Source: Mytilus galloprovincialis
Taxonomy: Eukaryota > Mollusca > Bivalvia > Mytilida > Mytilidae
DNA: 64,000 nt
Direction of reading: 5' to 3'
NCBI RefSeq assembly: GCF_965363235.1
Contig: NC_134845.1
Location: forward strand, 11,098,101 to 11,162,100
The translations under genes were made by a program, and so were the position numbers. The notes below the pieces were generated by a model. That model searched no databases and was not told the DNA's origin. It saw nothing but the letters and a program-made list of their open reading frames with translations. Position 1 is the stretch's first letter. Each line of letters starts with the position of its first letter. Below, piece after piece: positions 45,866-57,219 of this stretch.

Positions 45866-45921
45866 ATGTCCGATTGAACAAGCACCTGTTCCGATCTAAA
45901 CTTCGGGATGTTTACAGTAAG

Positions 45922-46119
45922 ATGACGGCTCCCAACGTCGTGGAGCAAATTGAGGACACATTTCTATCGTGTTCAATATGTCTCCAATGCTACAATCAAC
46001 CAAAGGCATTGCCATGTTTACATACATTCTGTGAAGGTTGTATTGAAGACTACATAAAGAAATTCACAGGGACCGGTAACCAGGGAAGCGTCCAGTTTCC
46101 ATGTCCCATATGTCGTCTG
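45922..46119 (+). CDS. RING-NHL gene exon 1 (RING)
   Basis: 66 codons, from MTAPNVVEQIEDTFLSCSIC to FPCPICRL, ending at CTG|GTAGGT. All eight zinc ligands are in this exon. Confidence 0.9.
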
Positions 46120-49100
46120 GTAGGTCATTAACTTATTTATTTTGTATTTTGAACATTGGATCCTTACATTTATGACTTATTTCTGTATTTTGTATGGTAT
46201 ATAAATTCTGTGGTATGATAAGGACAACAAAGAAACAGTTTGCAATATCAGGGGAATTAACTCTAATTTTTCATTGATTTATAATATTGAGGTTCTTATT
46301 TGGGATTACTGTTTTATGAACTACTTTATTTATTAAGTTTTTCTCTCTTAATTCTGATAAGATTAAAGAAATTAAACTGTTTTTTGAACTTGTATACAAA
46401 TCTTAAAGAGGATGTCACATGTATAATACATGTGTAACTAGTTAACAGTCACCTAATATAAAATATTCATTGCCTGTGTCAATAGACCAAGGACATGAAC
46501 TTAACAAATGTTTACAGGGCTACATTGGTTTTATACCTATTAAACTTAATGGAAACTTTTGCTGAAAAATAACTTTTCAGTAAGACAGCAATTTAATAGT
46601 GTATGGACTCTAGTTATGGTTGTATCAGCTTTTACAAAAAAATATGAAAAATGGGTTAGGGGTTCTGATTTTTCATTTCTTATTATTTATTTTTTTAATC
46701 TAAGAATGAAAACATTATATTTCATGTTAAAACCCTATTATTTATATTCTGGGATCTGATAATTAAACCTTTGACCTTTTTAATTAGATTACAGAGGATT
46801 ATTTAACTTTCAAGTGTCAATAAAAAAATCAACAGATAAGATACTTATCAATGTACAATCCAAATAATCTGAATTGTATTGCTATGAAATACATGAAATA
46901 ACATGTACACATATAAACAATAAAAGTATAATGTATTTATCATGAGTTCATAGACAATTGCTATTTTGTTTCTGTAATACTATATAATTTAAACAGCTCA
47001 CTTTTATGGGCCTGATGGGGTCATTCATACTCATTAAATACACTACTGTACATTGTACATGTAAGAAGTGGTGGACAGTATTTACAACCAATTCATTGAT
47101 AAATGACAGTAAAGAAGTGGATTTAAGAAAGCTGTAGCCCTCTTTTGTTTACCACCTACATAGGATTTATATAAACTGTTAACTAGTCCCACATTAACTG
47201 CTGCCTTGTGGCACCTTTCAAAATCTTGGATCCACATCAGTGAAGGTTATAAATGTATGAGCCTGATGACCTATTGATATACCAGTTTATCATTTACCTC
47301 AGTCAAATTGCACCTCATTGATAATATTTGACAAATGAAACATTGCAGCCCTTCTAGCAACATGTCTTTTAATTTATACATGTAGCTTTACACAAGAAGA
47401 GCCCCCCCCCCTTCCCCCCATAATTGTTGGGAATAGACCCTTTCCATGCTTCTTGGGAATAGTTGCCCCTCCCCATGCTCTTTGGAAAAAAGACCCTCAT
47501 TATGGATTTTGTGAATAGACTTTTAAAACAGCATTACATTATGTCAATAGAGTATATACAAGAAGTGGGTTTTATGTAAAATAAAATTACATAACAAGCC
47601 ATAAAAATGTTATTGATGTGAAGTTAAGGGAACATTGATCTTAGGAATGAATAATATATACATCTTTATAATGTTTATAGAACATTAAACAGGACTCAGA
47701 ATACACTTGATTTTATCATAAAACCTTTTTCTACAAACAAGGTGAATGTCAGTAAACATGTCTAAACAGGGCAGAAATAAAGTGTACAATGTATTTCACT
47801 ATTTTCTCATAAATGAATTGCAAAGTTAATTAAATTGTATATGAATACATTGTATATATATGATATATTCCTAGGGTGTAGCACTAATCTTTTGGTCCCA
47901 GATATAAATCAATATATATTACAAACAGAAGTATATATTGAACATATGTTAAATGCTGCAAAAAGGTCTTCCTATATATACTATATCTAATTTTAATTTT
48001 AAATTAATTATCGTCATTTCATAAGTATCCTCAACAAAATTCTTCTATTTAAGGGCAGTCATGACGTAAAATTCATATAGAATATATAAAGAATAAAGAT
48101 AAAGAATAGGAGATATGAGGTGTATGTACATGTTCGTTGCAATGAGACAGCAAGCAAACAACAAAAGTAATCAAAAAACATATAAAAGTCAACTTGCAGC
48201 CACTCTACTAGTGTATTTTTGTGTATCTGTGTAATATGTTATAACAAATAACAATATCGGTATAAAACAATACTTATATTGAATCAATATTGATTAATCA
48301 TTTAAATGGCATGCTTACATTTTATTCCTTTGGAAAAAAGTAATTTACATGTACAGCAAATAAATGGGAAAGCAAATTTCAAAAGGAAATATTTACTTAG
48401 TTATAGACCTGGGAGACTGTATTAAAGTCTTGCATATCTTGTTAGAATCCAAATAATTTATAGTAACTTAACCTCAAGGGGTTAAATATTAATGATCATA
48501 AAAAAAACACCATACAATACAGATAATATCATACATGTAAATTGCATGTTATTGTTTGTGCAATTCAAATTCTTTTAAGAATAAATATTGGTGCCCTTAC
48601 TACATGCTAGTATGGTATACATACTTGGACTCATTCTAAGAAACAAAAGGGCTACATAGCTGACCTGTAGACAAGTCCCTATTGCTAAAGTAAGATTTTT
48701 GATTTTAGATTTTATGGTACATGTACATGTAAATATATTTTATATCCTGTATCATTTTGGTAGAGCTAGTTAAAGCTTTGCAGGGTTTCCATCTTAAGCT
48801 TGTGCTTGACAAATTAATCCAAAGATCGTCCATAAGCATCCAACATTTGTTATAACAAGTCCTCTATCTTTTAAGCCTAAAATAAAATATTGTTTGTTTC
48901 CCCAATCCCGACCGACCCTGCAAAAGCGGTGCTACTCATAAAATTTTATTATCAAAACTAAGTAGAAAATTATTTTATTCATTTCTGATTATTTAAGCTT
49001 GTCGCATCGTCCGATATTATTCAAGCTTTTTGAAAAAAATAAAATTATTGCTTGGCAGGGTCGGGATGGGAAAACAAACAATACTTAAATTTAGGCCTTA

Positions 49101-50229
49101 TCTGATTAGAATGATTTTATTTTGTATTTATGTTTTCCAGGAGGTAACCCTTCCAGAAGGTGGTGTGTCTGCATTTCCTTACAACCATCTTATAACCAGT
49201 CTAAAAGACACAATACTATCATCGTCTCTAAGCCAAAACCAATCAGGATCTAAAGGGGACAGACCAGACTTTCCCCTCACAGAAAGGCCCAGCTCTAAAA
49301 AGAGTTCTTTGACGTTTTCACAGAGATTTGGGCAGTTTGATAGTGGACCTGAAGGATTTGTAAACATTTCTGGCCTTGCTGTATGTCCAAAAACAGGAAG
49401 GATAATTATTGCTGACTGTAGCAAAAATACAATTACAATATATATCCCAGACGGGGATACTAAAAATATGTCTTTCAAATGTGACTGTTCTATCAGAGAT
49501 GTTGCTGTAACTAAGGCAGGATCAATCCTAGTTACAGTCAGTCGGTCAGGAAATGCTATATTACGTGAATATACAACCGATGGTCGACTGATTGCACAAT
49601 ATGGTGATGTGTATAAAAGTGAAAATCCATTCGGAATCGCCATTAGTAAACGTGAACGTATAATTGTTAGTAGTCTACAAAGAAACAGAGTTCATATCTT
49701 CACAGACAGAAAGAAACATGCATTTTCATTCGGAACTGGGGGAGAAACCTTAGAACAATTTCTTTTTCCATATTACATTACAACAAATAGTAAAAATGAC
49801 ATCATAGTATCTGACAGCGGAAACCACAGAATCAAAGTTCACAAAACGGATGGAAGTATACGATGTATGTTTGGATCTCAAGGGTCCGCTTTAGGTTCTT
49901 TATTTTATCCAATGGGCATTTGTGTTGATGATTACGATAATATTTTTGTTGCAGATGCAAATAATTACAGAGTACAGTTATTTTCACCAAAAGGTGAATT
50001 CCTGGCATGTCCAGTTCAAAACACATTCCAGCTGGGTATTGACGTTAAGCCTGTCTGTGTGGCATACACGAAAAACCAGTTAATAGTATCCCTAAGAGGA
50101 ACCAGATTTTCAGAAATTCAGATTTATGACTGTGATACTTCAAAATTCAAATCAAGGCCAAAGGCTTGCTGTAGTTGTTGTTTTTTCAGAGTAGGGCATA
50201 CAGATGAACCACTGGAAGCATGGTCCTGA
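45922..50229 (+). CDS. RING finger + NHL-repeat protein, probable E3 ubiquitin ligase (2 exons, 428 aa)
   Basis: Exon 1 is 45922-46119 and exon 2 is 49141-50229, joined in phase 0 (donor CTG|GTAGGT, acceptor TTTTCCAG|GAG). Residues about 17-63 are a C3HC4 RING: CSIC, CLHTFCEGC and CPIC. A polar linker rich in Ser/Lys runs to about residue 125. NHL repeats follow from RFGQFDSGPEGFVNISGLAV to the last clear repeat (GICVDDYDNIFVADANNYRV), about six blades. The C-terminus has a CCSCCFF cluster, possibly lipid-modified. RING proteins of this type transfer ubiquitin from E2 enzymes, with NHL propellers binding protein or RNA targets. The B-box and coiled coil of TRIM-NHL proteins are absent, giving a NHLRC1/malin-like layout. 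Orthology to malin is not claimed. The ATG at 45922 is chosen because it is the first in frame. Confidence 0.9.
46120..48870. other. Intron of the RING-NHL gene
   Basis: About 3 kb in total, AT-rich. No B-box-like cysteine/histidine block with splice borders was seen. Imperfect GGGAATAGNCCC-type repeats with C-runs lie at 47400-47520. Confidence 0.5.
48871..49100. mobile_element. 230-bp foldback MITE next to exon 2
   Basis: The left arm TTAAGCCTAAAATAAAATAT, then TGTTTGTTTCCCC and GACCCTGC, is mirrored on the right by GCAGGGTCGGGATGGGAAAA, CAAACAATACTTAAATTTAG and GCCTTA. It ends 40 bases before the exon 2 acceptor. Confidence 0.7.
49141..50229 (+). CDS. RING-NHL gene exon 2 (NHL propeller)
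   Basis: 362 codons plus the stop TGA, beginning EVTLPEGGVSAFPYNHLITS. The open frame runs on upstream into the intron and the MITE, but the ATTTATGTTTTCCAG acceptor marks the real border. Confidence 0.92.
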   Translation, partial: EVTLPEGGVSAFPYNHLITSLKDTILSSSLSQNQSGSKGDRPDFPLTERPSSKKSSLTFSQRFGQFDSGPEGFVNISGLAVCPKTGRIIIADCSKNTITIYIPDGDTKNMSFKCDCSIRDVAVTKAGSILVTVSRSGNAILREYTTDGRLIAQYGDVYKSENPFGIAISKRERIIVSSLQRNRVHIFTDRKKHAFSFGTGGETLEQFLFPYYITTNSKNDIIVSDSGNHRIKVHKTDGSIRCMFGSQGSALGSLFYPMGICVDDYDNIFVADANNYRVQLFSPKGEFLACPVQNTFQLGIDVKPVCVAYTKNQLIVSLRGTRFSEIQIYDCDTSKFKSRPKACCSCCFFRVGHTDEPLEAWS

Positions 50230-50585
50230 TATCAAAAGGATTTTAGCTCTTTAAAGATGCCAAAATATGTATTACTGTAAATTTTTCAATCATGTCTGTA
50301 ATCTAAAATTCACTGTACACAATAGATTTTAAAGATTTTAAAAGATTTATTTTGGAAATATTTATAGTTTTTGCATGGTTAAATGATAAAAAATCTTAAA
50401 TAAATTTATAGGAAAACCTTTGATATGTTTAAATTTATACCATAGAAATATTTGTTAACTGTTTTGATTAGTAATACCAATATTAAGAAAAAAAATAAAA
50501 TATCAAAACCAATCTAATATATGTGACCAGTCTCCCTTATAACACTGTTTTAGTTCTGTTTTAAAGACCACTTGGTTTAGTTGTC

Positions 50586-51074
50586 ATATCGTCGCTGTTA
50601 TGCAAAAACCTCGTATCTCAATTTTTTGCGGAAATCTTTTTATCGAAGATTTAGAATTAAATATGTATGTTCCACTGTATGCGAGAATATCTGATCTTCT
50701 AACCAATCATTAACCCGAATTCTGACATGTGACGAAATAGTGTAGTCGGATTGGTGAGACATTTTGTTGTGTGAAAATATCGTATCTCAAAAGAAAAACA
50801 CTTTGCACAGCAGCTGACATTATTACAGTTACAGTTTTATCAATTTTAGGTTCTCAAAGCTAATATATTAGCTTAAAAATAATGAAAATACAATATAGGT
50901 GCAGAAATTTTGCTCGTCTTGGTAATTGATTGGTTAGAAGATCAGATATTTTCGCATACAGCGGAACATACATATTAAATTCTAAATAATCGATAAAAAG
51001 ATTTCAGTTTTTTCTGCCTGGTGTAAAATTATCAAAACGTTAGATACGAGGTTTTTGCATAACAGCGACGATAT
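50586..51074. mobile_element. 490-bp foldback element with about 130-bp arms, TA flanks
   Basis: TCGTCGCTGTTATGCAAAAA at the left and its reverse complement at the right (TTTTTGCATAACAGCGACGA) are flanked by TA. Homology runs on through CCTCGTATCT, AATCTTTTTATCGA and GATATTCTCGCATAC-type sequence. TA flanks fit Tc1/mariner-type MITEs. It lies about 360 bases after the RING-NHL stop codon. Confidence 0.75.
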
Positions 51075-51433
51075 ACATTGTAAGTTATAATACATGTTCT
51101 AAATTTGTTGACAGAAATTTGATTGGCTGATAAGAATGATGTCAGATCCTTGTAAGCTTAACATGCTTAAACATGTACAGTGTATGCAAGACATTACTTT
51201 ATTCCTGGTATTAATACATTTTTATGTACTTGTGCCATTTTTCTAGGAAATTTTTTATTACTCAGAATTGTACTGTCTTTCTGTGTAAAGATTTCTTGAG
51301 CATTGTTATCAAATCAACCTACTGGCTGTGTCAGTTACAATAATTGTTTGGTCTTTGATAATTTCAATATAGCTTAGATTCTTTACCATGTTTACACTTT
51401 ACTGAAGAAATGTGTCTTTATCTCAAAAACCTT

Positions 51434-51618
51434 ACTACATTGTAGTACTAGTTTAGAAGTAACAGACATAAAACAATTTATTTTACTCCATTCCAAGTTT
51501 AAATAATCTTCACAGGCCTTTCTTTGGCTTGTGGAGATTATTAACACTTGGAATGGAGTAAAAATAAATGTTTACTTCTTCATTGAGGCATCTGTTACTG
51601 GTTAACTAGTACTTGTAG
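51434..51618. mobile_element. 185-bp palindromic element
   Basis: The inner arms ATTTATTTTACTCCATTCCA and TGGAATGGAGTAAAAATAAA are near-perfect inverses around CCTTTCTTTGG. The outer arms CTACATTGTAGTACTAGT and ACTAGTACTTGTAG are also inverted. Confidence 0.75.
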
Positions 51619-51780
51619 TCTTTTTGAAGATTTGTTTGAGAAAATTGCTTGGTTCAAAGGTTTAAATTATGGTGCCAATCAACAGGTGATAACTTTTACA
51701 GTACATGTATATAGTCATATAGTGCTTTCCTTGTGTACTGATAAAATGTTTGACTTTTAACTAGCAATAGTATATACACA

Positions 51781-52043
51781 ACAGCCCTGGTGGATTTTGC
51801 TTTTTCCAACGGCTCACCATGGGCAACCCACCCTATAATCTCTTTTTTGTAAAAATAGTGATTACAAATGCTTATCTGCTTTTTTCAATTGACTGTACTT
51901 GCCAGTCTGTTGATTAAACAAAAGAAATTGCATGCCCACTCCTATGGGTGGGCAGAGTGGACAAGCTAGAAATTTTGCCCACCGGGTGCCCACTCCCACA
52001 GTGGACGGGTGGACGTGGACAAAGCAAAATCCACCTGAGCTGT
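51781..52043. mobile_element. 260-bp foldback MITE
   Basis: The ends ACAGCCCTGGTGGATTTTGC and GCAAAATCCACCTGAGCTGT are inverted. The interior has several CCCACC/GGTGGGC stretches that can pair as well. Confidence 0.7.
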
Positions 52044-52818
52044 AGTGTAGACTTCAACTTCTTTATACATGTTTGATGAATTGTTCCTTATAACTTGTAT
52101 AAACTGTAATGTTCACACGCCACTTATTAATTTTTTTTCACAACCTTGTAAATTTTTTATAGTACTTAAATTGGTTAAAAAAAAAAACTTCTGGAAAAAG
52201 CAAAATCATTGTGACGTGTTGTGTATATACAGCTTTTTAGAAATTAAAATAAAATCGTGATATGATATATTTTGGACCAAGGAGTCAAAGTCAGAACCAT
52301 GTATTTAATGTCCTGAATACCACTTGTATATTACTGAAATATGGAAAAGATTCTTTAAAACTTGGTAATTTGTGTCTCATTAGTAACTTACCTAGAGCTT
52401 CTACAAAAAATGAATTGTTGATGTTAATATATAACATAAAAAAAGACAGATTCTTAAAAGCTTGGCTTAAAAGTGTTCAATATTTGTGATACTAAATGTG
52501 GATATTTGTTCAGTCTGTGATAATTAATTGAATGTATAAAATACATAAGTCCATGTACAATGTAGTACAAATGTATATATATATATGTGTCATTTTGTCA
52601 GAACTTTTACATTCGTCAGATACACATAAATGTTGAATAAGTTGAATAATGCAGACAAGTTATTAGAGTACGAGTATAAAATTTTACAACAGGTAACTTA
52701 CTGTACCTTTCTGTACTCTCCGGTCAGCTGGTAGGACATTTGGGTCAAGTAAGAAGCAACATAAAAAAGTAAAATCAAGCTTGGGGAAAAGAAATAACAG
52801 TTTTATGTTTTCTATTAA

Positions 52819-53070
52819 GGTGGTACCCAACACTTTCACTAAAATTAATTTTGCTCGTTTAATATTCATAAAATTTTGTCAAAGTAAATTAACAAAAATG
52901 TAAAAAATATGAACCAACCGTTTTGTCAGAAAAATTACACTGGTTATATAGCAGTTTGACAAACACTTATTTTGATCATTGAGAAGCTTAATATTCCTAT
53001 TACAACACAACGTAATTAAAACGTTTATCTGACTTGACAGAGTTATCTCTCTGTAGCGTTTGGTACCACC
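52819..53070. mobile_element. 252-bp MITE at TTAA, piggyBac-like target
   Basis: GGTGGTACCCAACACT at 52819 and its inverse, GTTTGGTACCACC ending 53070, are each flanked by TTAA (52815-52818 and 53071-53074). A TTAA duplication is the hallmark of piggyBac-type insertion. No transposase is present. Confidence 0.7.
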
Positions 53071-53074
53071 TTAA

Positions 53075-55317
53075 GAATGAAAACATATGAAAACAGTTAT
53101 CCCCGCCCCCCCCCCCTAATTGGACTATTTGTAAGCTTGACTTCACCTGTATAATTCCTCTTACTGGACCTTGTACAGGAATGTTCTTTTCCAATATGTA
53201 ACCTGTTGAAAATTATGTACATTCACTTGGGAGTCAAAAAGTCAATAATATAAGAATAGTCCATAACTATGTATTGTATTTTCTTTATGTTGCTCCTTGT
53301 TTTAATAAACTGAGAACATTCTTATGCAATAGTATGTGTACATGCACATTGTATGTGTGTATTATTGTTTGTTTTTTTAATTGTCACTTGTTTTTTCTGT
53401 GATATATTGTACAATGTTTTTAAATTATATTCAGCCCATTTTGAGAATGGAAGTATCACTATTCACTAGGTCTTAATCTTTCATGTGTCAAGGTGGTCTT
53501 TGAAAAATCAGTCAGTAAGATCTAAGGAAAATTTTGTAAAATAGGGATAAATATAGATACATCTTATAAAGATTGTCAATAACAAGTTGAAAAAATGGTC
53601 ACAGTGACTTACTGTTTATGCTTCAGTTTTCTTTGATATGGCATTGATACACAATGAAAACTTGATTGTTTGAACTTGCATCCAGGGGCATTAGGGTAAC
53701 AGTCCAGACTTACATACAATATATTTAAATCAAGTAATTATTTGTAGATACATGTACATGTATTTAACAGATGTTAATGGATAACATTCCAATATCATTT
53801 ACAAATTGTGGTGGAAGAAGTGTATTTTGTTTAGCTTTGTTTTCGGATAGATTATAGTGTTATTAAAGTTTGTTATGTACGGTTTCAGATATATGTTCAT
53901 AATCCTTTTCTTCTCTTAATATAGTGAAATTGTGCCAAACTTCAGTTAATGGGACCATACATGTATGCACTGATTATTGGACCTAATTGTTATATTTCAA
54001 ACGTTTGTTAAACCTAATATTCTTATTATATTTAAATGTTTAATTTACTCCCATTTGTAAGAGGCATTCCATGAGATGTTCCAGTAGAATGAAAACATGT
54101 TTTTTATTTCTCTGAACAAAATTGCTGTAGTTTCCATAAACAAATGTGATTCCCCCACAGTAAAAGTTATCTGTAAGTTAATCCAAAAGCAATACAGTAA
54201 AAGATACAAATGTATAAAAACAAAAAAAATATGTACATTGTTTTTGTACTTTTTTTCACTGTTAACTCACCCTTTAAGTACATGTATTACAGAATACACT
54301 TTATTTTGTTGTTATATTTGATGTTTGCTTGTAGTTTTCATGTTTATCATTTGTTTATAATTTTTGCTTTTAGTAGAAAATTTTGAACCTCATACAATTT
54401 TAATATAGTAATACAATTGTCTTAAATATTCTCCAAGATTAAGGTTAATATTTCTGCCACCACTTTTTTCAAACCTTTCTAGATTTTTAGATTCTAGATA
54501 AAGGCATAAGCAATCTATGAGCTTGTCCAAACAATCATGATATCCTGAAAAACTACATCAAAATATGCAATAGCCTTTCAAGAGTCATAATGTTTTGGGC
54601 TATCTATGGCATGACACTATGGGAATGTTCATTTCAATTGAAAATATAATTCATCATGTTACAAATTGGAGGAAAAGAACAATTAATTACTGTTGAAAAA
54701 TATCTCCTTTTATGTACAAGAAAAATTAATAAATCAAATCTTAGTATGGAAAACACATCACAATAGACGTGAAGCTAGGGCCTAATCTTGATAACAGTAT
54801 TTTAAACTTGACACATTATATTTTAACTGTTGTATATATCTCTTACATAGGTAATCAGAGAGTGGTAACATTTTATCTTTTTTGGTTTTATTCTGTATCT
54901 TTTTTGTGAGAAGCTTTTATAGGAGTTTTACATTTCTCTTGCCCCTGTTTATGTTTTGCTACGAGAAGTGTTAGTATATTTTAAGTTTTCTGATAGTGAA
55001 AGGTTAATTAAGTGAGATTAGTATTATTGGTTATCTATATAAATTAAATGCATTATATATTTTCAAATTTGCCGTCCTAAATAACTAATTTGAGCAAAAT
55101 ATTAAAACAGTATTTTATTTATTTTTGTTTGATTTATCTCCCTTAGTTCATCTTGTTAATTTGTACATTTGTTAAAATCTGCTGGGTGACAATATGAAAA
55201 TAAAATAAATATCTTAACATTTGTTCTTTTATTTTATGAAGATGGGACTGTGAAGTAGATGAGATATGTTTTGATAAATATTCTAGCAGTTTAGGGGTAA
55301 CAGTTGCATGTTATTAT
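53075..55317. other. AT-rich region without a gene
   Basis: No repeat or exon recognised. TACATGTA-type motifs are frequent. AATAAAATAAAT at about 55200 and AAATAAATTT at about 50400 are candidate distal and proximal polyadenylation signals for the RING-NHL transcript. Confidence 0.4.
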
Positions 55318-55870
55318 AAAAAAAGAAGATGTGGTGTGATTGCCAAGGAGACAACTCTTGAGGGGAAACCAATTGATGAATTAACAACGTTAACTCTAGG
55401 TTACCGTACAGCCTTCAACAATGAGTGAAGACCATAATGTATAGTTAGCTATAAAAGGCCACGAAATGACAAATGTTAAACAATTCAAACCAGAAAACTA
55501 ATGGCCTTGTTTATGTTAAATAATATGTAACACAGCAACAAACAACAACCATTGAATAACAGGCTCCTGATTTGGGACAGGCTTATACATACACAATGGG
55601 ACAGGGTCAAACATGTAAGCAGGATCCCAACCCTCCCCTAACATGGAACAGTGGTGTAACATTTCTACATAAGAACGAACTATAAAAATCAATTGAAAAA
55701 GGCTACTCATCAAATGGATACAGATAGAAATACACCTAATAAAAACACAAGGAGGACATATATGCATGTACGGTACTGGTATAACCCAACAACAAGACAC
55801 TAAGATCTGAGAGTACTTGCAGGTGTTGACAATTATTTCTTCTTCCGGTAAGGGGCCACCGTCAACTGGT
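55318..55870 (-). mobile_element. Dispersed family B tail, long copy
   Basis: Runs AAGAAGATGTGGTGTGATTG, TAGGTTACCGTACAGCCTTC, CTATAAAAGGCCACGAAATG, GCTCCTGATTTGGGACAGGC, CAGGATCCCAACCCTCCCCT and GAGAGTACTTGCAGGTGTTG. This order is the same as in 16830-17625, where a reverse transcriptase follows. Confidence 0.7.
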
Positions 55871-55959
55871 TGACTATTCTGCCACATTTTGGAGTGAGCG
55901 CATGCAATATTTTTTGAAATTTAATAAACAAAAAGAATGGGTGCAATTTGATATATATA

Positions 55960-56846
55960 TATATACAACTAGTCTAAACATCAACCCAACAATGTTAGAT
56001 CTGTAAATTTGCTTTCGCAAATTTTTGGTTCTTCCCTCGCCGGGATTCGAACCCATGCTAGTACTGTGATATCGTGACACCAAATCGCCTGCACTGCAGC
56101 CGTCCCGCTAGACCACACGACCACCTGGGCTCTCAAAAAAAGAGCTTTCGCTGGACGTGTGTTACCTTTCCACGTCAGTTTTAATCTAGCGGCGTACTGC
56201 AGTACATGATATATAAGGCATGAAGATGTTATTGTTACAGATCAGCTAAATTATCTATAGTAAAGGATCCTACAAATGAATGTAAGATACAGTCACAGAA
56301 AATAATTATATTTATAAGTACGTCTGAGTCAGTGACAACCCTACAACAGATGTATCCATCGGATCGCATATATATATATATATATATATACAACTCGTCT
56401 AAACATCAACCCAACAATGTTAGATCTGTAAATTTGCTTTCGCAAATTTTTGGTTCTTCCCTCGCCGGGATTCGAACCCATGCTACTGTGATATCGTGAC
56501 ACTAAATCGCCTGCACTGCAGCCGTCCCGCTAGACCACACGACCACCTGGGCTCTCTAGACGAGTTGTATATACATTATGTACACAGCCATGTATCACCA
56601 TCATTGATGGCGATCCGATGGATACATCTGTTGTAGAGTTGTCACTGACTCAGACGTATATATATATATATATATATACAACTCGTCTAAACATCAACCC
56701 AACAATGTTAGATCTGTAAATTTGCTTTCGCAAATTTTTGGTTCTTCCCTCGCCGGGATTCGAACCCATGCTACTGTGATATCGTGACACCAAATCGCCT
56801 GCACTGCAGCCGTCCCGCTAGACCACATATATATATATATATATAC
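55960..56846 (-). mobile_element. Cluster of three tRNA-containing repeat copies, rearranged
   Basis: Three copies of the tRNA-like block lie on the - strand (about 55965-56135, 56388-56555 and 56676-56828), each with GGGTTCGAATCCCGG (B box), separated by (TA)n runs. The first carries the full 5' flank to 56370. The second is cut at the GAGAGCCCAGG edge and fused to an opposite-strand piece of the tail unit (56556-56655), an inversion. The unit is the same as in 63070-63830. Confidence 0.75.
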
Positions 56847-57219
56847 AGGTACAACTAAAAACATTTAAATCTATTGACGAAGCTGAGCCTTGAAATATTC
56901 AGGACTCGGGGCGCAGACAGTAGAGTTGGGCAAGGTGTTCCACTCTCTGATTGTTCTTGGATAGAACGAATCCTTCCGTACAGTTGTTTTACATGATGGT
57001 ATTCTAAGTGCCGTTTCGTTGTTATTTCTGGAAGAGCGTTCATTCAGTATTAGCTTACTGGATGTGTCGACTATGACAAAGTTGTTCTTTATCTTATACA
57101 TCATTGATCATCATTATTAAGCGGCTATGTTTCCTTCGTTCTTGTAGTGTAGGCCATTCAAGATGTTCAAGCATGCTACTAACAGATGAGGTGTTGTGAT
57201 ATCTGTTAGTAACATACCT

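Noticed and set aside
49179..49643. 154-codon frame on the - strand
   Set aside because: Shadow of the NHL exon, which has clear domain homology on the other strand.
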